From contig JAFUTJ010000014.1 in NCBI GenBank assembly GCA_017471445.1, positions 1-38,919 of the forward strand: a stretch of 38,919 nucleotides of DNA. The letters are read 5' to 3'. Positions within the stretch are counted from its first letter, which is position 1; each line of letters starts with the position of its first letter. The DNA is from Alphaproteobacteria bacterium (lineage in GTDB: Bacteria; Pseudomonadota; Alphaproteobacteria; Rs-D84). Below, piece by piece: positions 1 to 7,512 of this stretch. Below the pieces are notes generated by a model. It was not told where the DNA came from and did no database searches. It saw nothing but the letters and a program-made list of their open reading frames with translations. A program made the translations under genes and the position numbers.

Positions 1-299
1 CGTGGCTGATCGTCCTCTCAGACCAGCTAAGGATCATCGTCTTGGAAGGCCATTACCCCACCAACAAACTAATCCAACGCGGGCACATCCACCACCGATA
101 AATCTTTCCCGTTTCCGGCGTATGCGGTATTAGCGTTCGTTTCCAAACGTTATTCCCCAGTAGTGGGCAGTTTCCCACGCGTTACTCACTCGTGCGCCAC
201 TGGTTCCATCGGTGCAAGCACCAACTTCGCCCGTTCGACTTGCATGCCTAAGACCTGCCGCCAGCGTTCGTTCTGAGCCAGGATCAAACTCTCAAGTTC
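1..299 (-). rRNA. rrs: 16S ribosomal RNA, 5' part (runs off the left edge)
   Basis: On the minus strand, bases just below 300 read CTTGAGAGTTTGATCCTGGC followed by TCAGAACGAACGCTGGCGG, the universal 5' end of bacterial 16S rRNA. Further in are the AAGTCGAACG, GTGAGTAACGCGTGGG and GGTCTGAGAGGACGATCAG segments. Only about the first 300 nt are in the window. The short helix after AAGTCGAACG and the AACTTGAGAG start fit Alphaproteobacteria. The mature 5' end is estimated by analogy with other alphaproteobacterial 16S genes and could be off by a few bases. The variant GGCAGGTCTTAGGCATGC, in place of the common GGCAGGCCTAACACATGC, suggests a deep or fast-evolving lineage. Confidence 0.97.
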
Positions 300-617
300 T
301 AAAAAACCTGTAAGTCTAAGTCCCGTGCATTTAACAAAACAACACTGACATAAATATCAGTTCGTCTTTACATATATATAATTCGCAAGACAAGTTTTAA
401 CGAGGTTTATATGTAAACCTACTACCTGTCCAGGATATGCACTGTGACTTTAGTCAAAGTTTGGATAATTCCAAATTCAACTGTCTGCACATCCCTTCTT
501 GAATTTTGATGAGCTGCTTTTATTCACAATGTTGCGGATTTAATCAGACATCTATATCTGTCAAACCGCGAAATTTCAGAGGTTGGATTTCGTTTTTTCT
601 TTCGGTTCCAACTTAAA
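300..617 (-). other. rRNA operon 5' leader
   Basis: This gene-free stretch lies between the rRNA promoter and the 16S 5' end and is presumably the transcribed leader removed by RNase processing. It contains small inverted repeats, for example AGGTTT...AAACCT at 403-420. A second TTGACA-like hexamer lies near 560, but it has no convincing -10 at the right distance. I could not find a clear boxA antitermination element. No open frame here looks coding. Confidence 0.6.
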
Positions 618-623
618 GCCCGC

Positions 624-654
624 ATAGTATGCGTTCCAACTACCAAAAAGTCAA
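624..654 (-). promoter_or_regulatory. rRNA operon promoter
   Basis: On the minus strand a TTGACT -35 (649-654) is followed after 19 bases by a TACTAT -10 (624-629). A GC-rich discriminator (GCGGGC) follows, which is typical of stringently controlled rRNA promoters. The spacer is a little long. Transcription would start near 617. Confidence 0.6.
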
Positions 655-696
655 GCGATTTTTCCAAAAAAATTATTAAACAATCCTGTTAAGGAC

Positions 697-719
697 AAAA
701 AAACGCGGAAAACCGCGGG
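697..719 (-). terminator. Rho-independent terminator of the locus-A surface protein gene
   Basis: On the minus strand a CGCGG/CCGCG stem with a TTTT loop (704-717) is followed by a run of seven T (697-703). It lies 130 bases after the stop codon of the 851-1825 gene and ahead of the rRNA promoter, so it would insulate the rRNA operon. Confidence 0.75.
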
Positions 720-850
720 ATTTTATTCCAGTACAAATTTAATTTTTACGACAAATGGTTATCTAAAAGCCCGTAAAATGATTCGTTCTTTTTGTACAAA
801 ACCGAATCTGATTCAAGGTATTTTTGCCAATTTTGCCGATTCGGATATGA

Positions 851-1825
851 TTATTCGCCCGAATCGCGTCCATAAATAAATTCACCGGTGCCGGAATTAC
901 CAAAGAAACGCTGGCCAACAATGTCCCATATACCGTTACTGGGCACCGTAAAATCACCAATTCGCAGGCCACGCGGCACCGGTATGAAATGACGTACCAG
1001 TATGTTATCATCCCATATCTTGCAATATGGTGAACGAACATAAGCGGCCTGAACGTTATTTGCCACGTTATATCCAAACATATACAAACTGTATCTTGAT
1101 GGATCCATTTGCGCGTTCCATGTGTACGAAATGTCATCAATTATCTGGTCTGTGGCACTTTCATAAAATTTATACATTTGACCAAATGTAAATGATAGTG
1201 GTGTAATATTACTATTACCGCGTGAAAATCCGGTCTTATAATTTGACCCCGCATATATGCCGAATGACTGGTACGGACTGTTTTCATTTCTGGCACCAAA
1301 TGGATTGCCAATACCAAAATCATTTGCATCATTTGTAAATCGCGTAAACGCGAACATGCATTCATATGCACTGGACATTGTTGCAACAAATTCTGTGTTA
1401 ATATATGCCCCCAGTTTACCAACCTCTAAATACACATCTGGGTCGGCATTAATCAGTTTACCGCCCGCAATTGTGTACCACGGACTGTAATCTGCGTGTA
1501 ATACAATGTCGTGCGTATATGCGTATGGAATTGTTGTATTTGATGTAATTATTGTGTCACTGTCATCAACACGCCATGCGGGCGCATTGTTACAACCAAC
1601 GCCGGTTGTAAAGTTATTACCATACGCGGTGCTTTGTTGCGTTGGCGCATTCCCACCCGCCGGACAATCATACGTTACGGTATATTGTTTCGGTATACAG
1701 AACTTTACATTTTCTGGTAATTCGGCATTTGCCGCGCCGATACCACAGACCACACCCCATGCACCAAAAAACCACCGTTTTTTGGTGCGCAAATTGTTTT
1801 TTATAAAACCCCAGAAATCCGCCAT
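851..1825 (-). CDS. Secreted LamG/ConA-like surface protein, phase-variable start (locus A, apparently ON)
   Basis: A 324-aa protein. I place the start at the ATG at 1825 because AAAGGA sits about 8 bases upstream and the resulting N-terminus is a good signal peptide: basic LRTKKR, hydrophobic WFFGAWGVVCGIG, cleavage after AANA before ELPEN. The open frame continues upstream to 1927, but that extension runs through the inverted-repeat site and has no ribosome site. The mature part opens with a Cys-containing module (ELPENVKFCIPKQYTVTYDC) shared almost identically with the 6764-7453 protein. The rest resembles LamG/concanavalin-type domains of phage and gut-bacterial surface proteins, ending with the recurring pattern YCKIWDDNILVRHFIPV...GQRFFGNSGTGEF. 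A carbohydrate or host-surface binding role is inferred from that fold guess only. The start codon, ribosome site and first ~12 codons lie inside the invertible segment 1791-1842. Confidence 0.8.
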   Translation of the reverse strand: MADFWGFIKNNLRTKKRWFFGAWGVVCGIGAANAELPENVKFCIPKQYTVTYDCPAGGNAPTQQSTAYGNNFTTGVGCNNAPAWRVDDSDTIITSNTTIPYAYTHDIVLHADYSPWYTIAGGKLINADPDVYLEVGKLGAYINTEFVATMSSAYECMFAFTRFTNDANDFGIGNPFGARNENSPYQSFGIYAGSNYKTGFSRGNSNITPLSFTFGQMYKFYESATDQIIDDISYTWNAQMDPSRYSLYMFGYNVANNVQAAYVRSPYCKIWDDNILVRHFIPVPRGLRIGDFTVPSNGIWDIVGQRFFGNSGTGEFIYGRDSGE

Positions 1826-1874
1826 TTTATCATCCTTTACCCGTGCACAAAAAAACGGTGGTTTTTTGGTGCAC
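1759..1874. repeat. Invertible element A (two inverted 32-bp sites around a 52-bp segment)
   Basis: Sites at 1759-1790 and 1843-1874 each have two ~13-bp inverted arms of the type GTGCACAAAAAAA / TTTTTTTGTGCAC around a 6-bp core. The core reads CCACCG at one site and CGGTGG at the other on the plus strand, so the sites are inverted relative to each other. The enclosed segment 1791-1842 carries a ribosome site, an ATG and the first codons of the gene reading leftward. The same element occurs at 38492-38607, where the middle segment is inverted relative to its gene. The 13-6-13 layout is that of tyrosine recombinase (Xer/Cre-like) core sites; the recombinase is not in the window. Confidence 0.8.
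1830..1874 (-). CDS. 14-codon leader ORF, coupled to the locus-A surface protein
   Basis: GTG at 1874 is formed by the outer end of the upstream recombination site. It is preceded by ACAGGGAAATAAGCC, giving an AGGGAA ribosome site at good spacing in the fixed flank. It would encode MHQKTTVFLCTGKG and stops with TGA at 1830-1832, four bases before the main ATG at 1825, overlapping the main ribosome site. That arrangement suggests translational coupling. In a flipped state the ORF would not end beside a start codon. Locus B keeps the same GTG and ribosome site. This is a prediction; the peptide itself may have no function. Confidence 0.5.
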   Translation of the reverse strand: MHQKTTVFLCTGKG

Positions 1875-1898
1875 GGCTTATTTCCCTGTACGCCATAT

Positions 1899-1927
1899 AT
1901 CATACCGCATTCACGCGTTTTTGGCAA
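1899..1927 (-). promoter_or_regulatory. Promoter of locus A in the fixed upstream flank
   Basis: On the minus strand TTGCCA (1922-1927), a 17-base spacer and TATGAT (1899-1904). The same arrangement, TTGAAA-17-TACAAT, lies at the same distance from the GGCGTACA block at locus B (38439-38467). The promoter is therefore outside the invertible segment, so inversion would switch translation rather than transcription. Confidence 0.65.
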
Positions 1928-1988
1928 TATGTTTTTGTTTATTTTAATTAACTAAAAAGAACAACTATAATTCTTTATCATTATCCCC

Positions 1989-3305
1989 CTATTTCCCCAG
2001 GCATAATTGTGAAAAAGTCGCATCCATTACATCAGATGTTGTTATCACACCCAAGATTTTACCAATTGCATCCGACGCGGTACGTACATGTTCGGTAAAC
2101 ATATCAATATTTTCTGTATTTATCGCATCTGCCAATTCGTTGACAACAATGGTTAATAATCCGTGCGTACGTGCGTTTATAACCAATTCACTTTCTGCGG
2201 AATCCAGCGCACTATGAATCCGACGACGAACCTCATTCATCAACACATCAATCCCATCACCTGTTTTCGCAGAAATATATATAATTTCAGATTCATTATT
2301 TACAATTTCAGATTTATTCATCAGGTCAGATTTGTTTATAACAATTATTTCATTAGCCTGCACCGCATGTCGGGCACAGGTTGATTCTGCGGATGCGATT
2401 CGCAAAACTAAATCTGCGTTTTCTATTTCATTGTACGTACGGGAAATACCAATTTTCTCTATCCTGTCTGTTACAACATCGCGCAACCCCGCCGTATCAA
2501 TCAGATTAACCATATAACCATCAATATCAATTATTGATGACACAACGTCGCGTGTTGTTCCCGGTATATCAGATACAATTGCACGGTTTGTACCAACAAT
2601 TTGATTAAATATGGATGATTTACCGGCATTTGTTGGGCCAGCCAATACGATATTAAACCCACCACGTATTGCACGCGCACGGTGCGCATGTGTCAGTGCA
2701 ACGGATATTTCATTATATAAATTCTGTGCACGCATACGAACAGTTTGTTCAATATTTGACGGTAATTCATCATATGAATAATCCAATATAGCCGCACTGA
2801 ATGCCGCGATTTCAATCATAGATTCACGCCATGTGTTATATATCTTGCTGTCGCCACCGGTCATAGATTGCAATGCCATTTTGCGTTGCCGATCGGTCGT
2901 TGCATCCAACAATGCCGCCAGACCGTCTATATCAGCCAAATCCATTTTATTATTGTAAAATGCGCGACGCGAAAATTCCCCAGGCGTTGCCATGCGCATA
3001 TTATTGTCAGACAAGAATTGAAATACTTTTTCAATTACCGCCGGTGCGCCATGTGTATGTATTTCAATTATATCTGTACCGGTAAATGAATTTGGGGCCT
3101 TAAAATATATAACCAAGCATTGGTCAATCATGTCGCCCGTATTATCGGTCAAGTTTGTAAAATACGCATGTCGCGGTTTGATTTCTGTTTTACCGACAAT
3201 ACGTGCCATAAAATCGTACAGGTCATCACCCGATATTCTGATAACCGCAACACCAGATTTACCATGCCCAGACGACAGCGCAAAAATAGTATCATTACTA
3301 TTCAT
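1989..3305 (-). CDS. mnmE: tRNA uridine 5-carboxymethylaminomethyl modification GTPase MnmE
   Basis: A 438-aa protein, normal length for the family. With MnmG it installs the (carboxymethyl)aminomethyl group on U34 of certain tRNAs, in the cytosol. Visible signs: the N-terminal formyl-THF-binding start DTIFALSSGHGKSGVAVIRISG; G-domain motifs GPTNAGKSS (G1), DIPGTTRDVV (G2), DTAGLRD (G3) and INKSD (G4); and the C-terminal CLGK, whose Cys is required in the family. Two ATGs occur in tandem at 3308 and 3305. I chose 3305 because AAGGA is about 6 bases before it and only 3 before the other. It overlaps the end of ruvA (ATGATGA), implying coupled translation. Its partner mnmG is at 7710-9353, in another operon. 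Confidence 0.96.
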   Translation of the reverse strand: MNSNDTIFALSSGHGKSGVAVIRISGDDLYDFMARIVGKTEIKPRHAYFTNLTDNTGDMIDQCLVIYFKAPNSFTGTDIIEIHTHGAPAVIEKVFQFLSDNNMRMATPGEFSRRAFYNNKMDLADIDGLAALLDATTDRQRKMALQSMTGGDSKIYNTWRESMIEIAAFSAAILDYSYDELPSNIEQTVRMRAQNLYNEISVALTHAHRARAIRGGFNIVLAGPTNAGKSSIFNQIVGTNRAIVSDIPGTTRDVVSSIIDIDGYMVNLIDTAGLRDVVTDRIEKIGISRTYNEIENADLVLRIASAESTCARHAVQANEIIVINKSDLMNKSEIVNNESEIIYISAKTGDGIDVLMNEVRRRIHSALDSAESELVINARTHGLLTIVVNELADAINTENIDMFTEHVRTASDAIGKILGVITTSDVMDATFSQLCLGK

Positions 3306-3880
3306 CATTTATCCTTGGAAATTTCTTTTAGTGCAATTGGAACCAATGCCGCGACATCTGCGTCCACATTATTTGCAACAATGCGCTGTGCCATTTCAAT
3401 AACATCCATGCGCCGATACCCCAATGATTCCAGTGCCGCCAACAAATCCGGCAATGCGCCGGTTGTACCACCATCACCGATATTAATCCCATGGTTTCCA
3501 ACCTTGCCCTTTAATTCAACGATAATTTTTTCTGCAACCTTTTTCCCGACACCGGGCGCAGTTGCAATTGTTTTTACGTCCCCAGTTGCAATTGCGGTCA
3601 TTAATATATCCGTCTTGATTGTGCCCATGATTGCCATTGCAACCTTTGGCCCAACGCCAGATACCGCAGTTAACATATTAAACAGGTTTTGAGCAGCAAT
3701 ACTGCCAAAACCGAACAGACGTATTGAATCTTCGCGAACAACGGTTTCAATCCACATGGAAACAGTCGATTTTGGTGTCAAATATTCCGGGGTAAAAACC
3801 TTGTACCCAATATCATGCACCAATAAAATTACATAACCATCACCAATATAATCAACAATACCTTGCAATTTTCCAATCAT
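3305..3880 (-). CDS. ruvA: Holliday junction branch migration protein RuvA
   Basis: A 191-aa protein of normal RuvA length. RuvA binds Holliday junctions as a tetramer and loads the RuvB motor. The N-terminal OB-fold start MIGKLQGIVDYIGDGYVIL is characteristic. The helix-hairpin-helix region is visible as VSGVGPKVAMAIMG and APGVGKKVAEKIIVELKGK. The C-terminal domain III (ALESLGYRRMDVIEM...) would contact RuvB. The ribosome site is AAAAGGATAACAA before ATG. It is first in an operon with mnmE and overlaps it by 4 bases when counted from mnmE's first ATG. No ruvB or ruvC is beside it here. Confidence 0.96.
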   Translation of the reverse strand: MIGKLQGIVDYIGDGYVILLVHDIGYKVFTPEYLTPKSTVSMWIETVVREDSIRLFGFGSIAAQNLFNMLTAVSGVGPKVAMAIMGTIKTDILMTAIATGDVKTIATAPGVGKKVAEKIIVELKGKVGNHGINIGDGGTTGALPDLLAALESLGYRRMDVIEMAQRIVANNVDADVAALVPIALKEISKDK

Positions 3881-3931
3881 TTGTTATCCTTTTGGCGTGA
3901 TTTTAATCCATTAACATCAAAAGGTCAAATT

Positions 3932-4648
3932 ATGAGTGGACACAGCAAATGGCATAATATTCAGCACAAGAAGGGTGCGGTTGACGCGGCACGGTCGGGT
4001 CTGTTTACAAAATTAGCGCGCGAAATAACGATGGCGGCAAAACTGGGCGATAAAAACCCGGATAATAATCCACGCCTGCGATTGGCGGTATTGAATGCAC
4101 GTAAAAATTCCATGCCGAACGACAATATTAAGCGCGCCATAGACAAGGCATCGGGTGCAAACACAGAAAACTATGTCGCTGTGCGATACGAAGGTTATGG
4201 CCCCGGTGCCGTTCCAGTTATTGTAGAGGCGTTAACAGATAACCCACGTCGTACAGTACCGGAAATTCGGAATATCTTTGCAAAAAATGGTGGAAACATG
4301 GGCGAAGAAGGTTCTGTTGTGTTTATGTTTACACGCGCAGGTCAGATTATGTACCCGGCATCGATTGGAAAAACAGAAGATGAAATGATGGAAATAATCA
4401 TGGACGCAAATGCAGACAACTTGGAAACATCGGATGAAGGGTTTATAATAACAACCAAGCCCGATGATTTTATCACTGTACAAAAAACATTATCAGATGT
4501 ACTGGGCGAACCAGAAAATGCAGAACTGACATGGATTCCAAATATGCCGATGGATTTAGACGACGAAGCGTATGCGAAAATTGAAAAGTTGGTTGATGCA
4601 CTGGATGCCAACGATGATGTTCAGAAAGTATTTACCGCCGCGGCATAA
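3932..4648 (+). CDS. yebC: YebC/PmpR (TACO1) family protein
   Basis: A 238-aa protein. The start is the ATG at 3932, giving the classic N-terminus MSGHSKWHNIQHKKGAVDAARS and following AAAGGT; an open frame upstream reaches back into the divergent ruvA but lacks this start. The family is known as DNA-binding regulators and, in recent work, as ribosome-associated factors that relieve stalling on proline stretches. Conserved blocks include KLAREITMAAKLG, NPDNNPRLRLAV, MPNDNIKRAIDKASG and YEGYGPGAVPVIVEALTDN. It is divergent from ruvA with only ~50 bases between, and both promoters must lie there. yebC beside ruv genes is common in bacteria. Confidence 0.95.
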   Translation: MSGHSKWHNIQHKKGAVDAARSGLFTKLAREITMAAKLGDKNPDNNPRLRLAVLNARKNSMPNDNIKRAIDKASGANTENYVAVRYEGYGPGAVPVIVEALTDNPRRTVPEIRNIFAKNGGNMGEEGSVVFMFTRAGQIMYPASIGKTEDEMMEIIMDANADNLETSDEGFIITTKPDDFITVQKTLSDVLGEPENAELTWIPNMPMDLDDEAYAKIEKLVDALDANDDVQKVFTAAA

Positions 4649-4649
4649 A

Positions 4650-4677
4650 AAAACGCCCCTTTTTGGGGCTTTTTTTT
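4650..4677 (+). terminator. Rho-independent terminator after yebC
   Basis: GCCCC, a TTTTT loop and GGGGC (55-69 of this stretch of the 4600s), then eight T. It begins right after the yebC stop codon. Confidence 0.9.
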
Positions 4678-4719
4678 ATCATGTATGATATAATTATATC
4701 AATCTTTGTAAATATGTGA

Positions 4720-4725
4720 TATACT
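4720..4725 (+). promoter_or_regulatory. -10 box of the ABC transporter operon
   Basis: TATACT (4720-4725) lies about 30 bases before the ATG. No good -35 hexamer is at 16-18 bases; TATCAA at 4697-4702 is the best and is weak. GGAGAG (4742-4747) is the ribosome site of the first gene. Confidence 0.4.
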
Positions 4726-4755
4726 GCTTCCCATAAATAGCGGAGAGATAATTTC

Positions 4756-5475
4756 ATGAAATCAAAAGAACTGGTTATTTCAATGTCAAAAATCTGTAAG
4801 AGTTTCCCATTGGAAATGGGTGGTGTTCAACAGGTTTTATTTGACATATCGTTTGACGTACATGTTGGTGAATTTGTTGCAATTATGGGACCGTCTGGGT
4901 CAGGAAAATCAACATGTATGAATATTATTGGCGCATTAGACACCGCAACATCTGGGAAATATGCGCTATACGGGCGCGATGTTACAAACATGACAACTGA
5001 CGAATTGGCGATAATTCGTAACGAATATATCGGATTTGTTTTTCAGCAATTTAATCTGTTGTCCAAGCGCAGTGTTCTGGATAATGTTATGTTACCATTG
5101 ATGTATAGGGGACTGCCTATGTCGGAACGGTTACGGCGGGCACGCGAAATGTTAGAACGGGTTGGATTGGCAAAATTCGAATCATATTTACCCAACCAAT
5201 TATCTGGTGGTATGAAACAGCGTGTTGCAATTGCGCGTGCACTGGCGGGCGACCCTAAATTAATTTTAGCCGACGAACCAACCGGCGCATTAGACTCAAA
5301 AATGGGGAATGAAATACTGAAATTCTTTAAGCAGTTAAACAAAGAATTGGGAATTACAATTGTTATGATTACCCATGAATTTGATATCGCAAAATATGCA
5401 GACCGTCTGATACATATTCGCGATGGCCGTATAAACTATGACGGAAAAATTCCACGTGACGAACGAAAATTATAA
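4756..5475 (+). CDS. ABC transporter ATP-binding protein, MacB/LolD type
   Basis: A 239-aa ATPase, the usual length for a stand-alone MacB/LolD-class subunit. Visible motifs: Walker A GPSGSGKST (~49-57), Q-loop FVFQQFNLL, signature LSGGMKQRVAIARAL, Walker B LILADEPTGALD and the switch His in MITHE. It follows GGAGAG at good spacing and is 15 bases before a FtsX-fold permease gene, with which it presumably forms the exporter. The ATPase subfamily covers macrolide/peptide efflux, lipoprotein release and cell-wall-stress exporters; sequence alone does not show the substrate. No membrane fusion protein gene (macA) is adjacent. Confidence 0.93.
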   Translation: MKSKELVISMSKICKSFPLEMGGVQQVLFDISFDVHVGEFVAIMGPSGSGKSTCMNIIGALDTATSGKYALYGRDVTNMTTDELAIIRNEYIGFVFQQFNLLSKRSVLDNVMLPLMYRGLPMSERLRRAREMLERVGLAKFESYLPNQLSGGMKQRVAIARALAGDPKLILADEPTGALDSKMGNEILKFFKQLNKELGITIVMITHEFDIAKYADRLIHIRDGRINYDGKIPRDERKL

Positions 5476-5490
5476 TCAAAGGGTTGCGAT

Positions 5491-6708
5491 ATGACTTTTA
5501 ACGATATTTGCAAAGAATCATGGTTGTCAATCAGTGGGAATAAAGTGCGATCATTCCTGACGGAATTGGGTATTGTTATTGGCGTTATGGCGGTGGTTAT
5601 AATGGTTGCCGTCGGGGAAACCGTGCAAAAACAAATAACAGATCAATTTTCGGGTCTGGGGACAAATACAATCATGATTCGCGCGGCAATGGCCCGTACG
5701 GCGGGTGTACGCATGGGGAATATGCAAACATTGACCATGGATGATGCCGAATATATTGGCAAATTGCCGGATGTTGCCGCGGTAACACCGGTTCAGAATT
5801 CTGGGGCACAAATTATTTATGGGAACAAAAATTGGTCTTCATCCGCAGTTGGCGTTTATCCTGATTACCAGATTGTACAAAATATCGATGTTGAATACGG
5901 TGCGTTCTTTGACCAGTCGGCGGTACGTAATGGTTCGACGTATGCGGTTATTGGCCCAACAACCGCCGAAGAATTGGGGATGCCCAAAAATCCGGTTGGC
6001 GAAGTAATTCGCATACAAAACACACCGTTTACGGTTATCGGCATTACCAAGGCCAAGGGTGATTCTGCCATGGGGTCGCAAGATGACATGGTGATAATAC
6101 CAATTACAACGCTAAAAAAACGATTACAAGGTTCGCGTTTTCCAAACGCGGTCAGTATGATTGCACTGAAACTGTACGAGAATTCAGACAACACGTTGGT
6201 AACCGAACAAATAACTGCCCTGTTGCGGCAACGTCATAAACTGAAAGACAGCGCGGATGATGATTTCCAGATTCAAGATATGAAACAGGTAATGGAAACC
6301 ATGAATACCGTTACCGGGTATATGAAAATGTTACTGATTGCGATTGCGGCGGTATCATTATTGGTTGGCGCAATTGGCATTATGAACATGATGTTGGTAT
6401 CGGTCGCAGAACGCACCCGTGAAATCGGCGTACGCAAGGCAATTGGTGCACGCGAACGTCATATAATTACGCAATTTTTATCAGAATCAATATTAATTTC
6501 CTTTATTGGTTCTATGGCTGGATTGGTTATTGGGGTTGGTCTGTCCCAGGGCGTTGGACGTTTTATATTGGGTTATAACGTACCATTCAGCATTTGGCCA
6601 GTTATATTATCCGTCAGTGTCGCGGTCATCGTTGGTCTGGCATCTGGGGTTATGCCTGCGATGAAGGCCGCAAAATTAAACCCAATTGACAGTTTGCGAT
6701 ACGAATAA
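5491..6708 (+). CDS. ABC transporter permease, MacB/FtsX fold
   Basis: A 405-aa inner-membrane protein. TM1 is near residues 25-43 (GIVIGVMAVVIMVAVG), followed by a ~230-residue MacB-type periplasmic domain. Three C-terminal helices follow (MLLIAIAAVSLLVGAIGIMNMMLV; a helix after the cytoplasmic loop; IWPVILSVSVAVIVGLASG). The conserved FtsX-domain loop reads VSVAERTREIGVRKAIGARERHI. Four helices with a large extracytoplasmic domain is the mechanotransmission topology of MacB-type exporters, but the ATPase is a separate gene here. It ends at a strong terminator and is co-transcribed with the ATPase gene. Confidence 0.92.
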   Translation: MTFNDICKESWLSISGNKVRSFLTELGIVIGVMAVVIMVAVGETVQKQITDQFSGLGTNTIMIRAAMARTAGVRMGNMQTLTMDDAEYIGKLPDVAAVTPVQNSGAQIIYGNKNWSSSAVGVYPDYQIVQNIDVEYGAFFDQSAVRNGSTYAVIGPTTAEELGMPKNPVGEVIRIQNTPFTVIGITKAKGDSAMGSQDDMVIIPITTLKKRLQGSRFPNAVSMIALKLYENSDNTLVTEQITALLRQRHKLKDSADDDFQIQDMKQVMETMNTVTGYMKMLLIAIAAVSLLVGAIGIMNMMLVSVAERTREIGVRKAIGARERHIITQFLSESILISFIGSMAGLVIGVGLSQGVGRFILGYNVPFSIWPVILSVSVAVIVGLASGVMPAMKAAKLNPIDSLRYE

Positions 6709-6735
6709 CCCAACCAATTGAAAATATTTATTCTA

Positions 6736-6770
6736 TTACCAGATTTGTAACAAATCTGGTAATTTATTTT
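6736..6770 (+). terminator. Rho-independent terminator after the ABC permease gene
   Basis: A perfect 12-bp stem TTACCAGATTTG / CAAATCTGGTAA (6736-6747 and 6751-6762) with a TAA loop, followed by TTTATTTT. Its tail overlaps the stop codon of the convergent gene (6764), so it may also limit minus-strand transcripts. Confidence 0.85.
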
Positions 6771-7453
6771 ATCGCACAGAATAAAATTTCTCTAAATCTA
6801 TTCCCAGTTGCCCCCAGATAATGACCGCAATTATGGGTGCAGTTCTTGCGACATTGGTCCGCAGTTTGTGGATAATTCCTGAATACCCATTTTGTTTCAT
6901 ATGGCGCGGTCATTTTGCACCAACAATTATTTGATTCGTCGTCACCTGTATCGTCTGATATACTGTCCCGCACGACATGTTTGTCGGATGTATCTGGACT
7001 GCACATGGCGATGCCAGATACATTTCCCCATTCAAATGCAGTACCCCAAGTCATTCTTGCAGGGGCGTTTTCAACAATTGTACCAAAAACATCCATTGGC
7101 AATGGACTGGGGGCAACCAATTTTACATCATGAACATATGTAAATGGTAATGTTGTACCCATGGTAATAACTGTATCGGTACCATCCACGTTCCATGGAC
7201 CATTAACAATACATCCAGAATTTTCGCCAGGTGTTGTAAACATCATTCCATATGATGTTACAGTCGATGCCGGTGCGGTTCCACCGCATACACCACAGTC
7301 ATATGTTACAGTATATTGTTTCGGAATACAGAATTTTACATTTTCTGGTAATTCGCCATATGCGTTTGCACATAACAATATTGCAAAACATAACATGTTA
7401 TTTACATAAATGACAAACCTGAAAAATCCGAATTGCCGCGTAAATTTTAACAT
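6764..7453 (-). CDS. Secreted Cys-rich protein, paralogue of the locus-A surface protein
   Basis: A 229-aa protein with a signal peptide (basic start, then MLCFAILLCANAYG, cleavage before ELPEN). A strong AGGAGGAAG ribosome site lies before the ATG at 7453. The first mature ~20 residues, ELPENVKFCIPKQYTVTYDC, match locus A exactly and the DNA there is also near-identical, pointing to recent duplication or gene conversion. The C-terminal half is Cys-rich (CWCK, CRKNCTHNCGHY), suggesting disulfide-bonded extracellular folding. It has no invertible element; its start is conventional. The long structured RNA at 7481-7681 lies directly upstream, with its terminator about 30 bases before the ATG, so expression may depend on read-through. 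Function unknown. Confidence 0.75.
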   Translation of the reverse strand: MLKFTRQFGFFRFVIYVNNMLCFAILLCANAYGELPENVKFCIPKQYTVTYDCGVCGGTAPASTVTSYGMMFTTPGENSGCIVNGPWNVDGTDTVITMGTTLPFTYVHDVKLVAPSPLPMDVFGTIVENAPARMTWGTAFEWGNVSGIAMCSPDTSDKHVVRDSISDDTGDDESNNCWCKMTAPYETKWVFRNYPQTADQCRKNCTHNCGHYLGATGNRFREILFCAIK

Positions 7454-7480
7454 ATTTTCTTCCTCCTGTTATTTTTTTAT

Positions 7481-7512
7481 AAAAAACGAAAACCAACTGA
7501 AATTTCAGATGG
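7481..7512 (-). terminator. Terminator of the structured RNA
   Basis: Minus-strand hairpin CCA-T-CTGA, loop AATT, TCAG-T-TGG (7493-7512), then TTTTCGTTTTTT. It stands ~30 bases upstream of the start codon of the 6764-7453 gene, the position expected of an attenuator. Confidence 0.65.

Noticed and set aside
1826..1927. N-terminal extension of the locus-A protein to 1927
   Set aside because: The extension has no ribosome site, lies across the promoter's transcribed start and a recombination site, and would bury the signal peptide.
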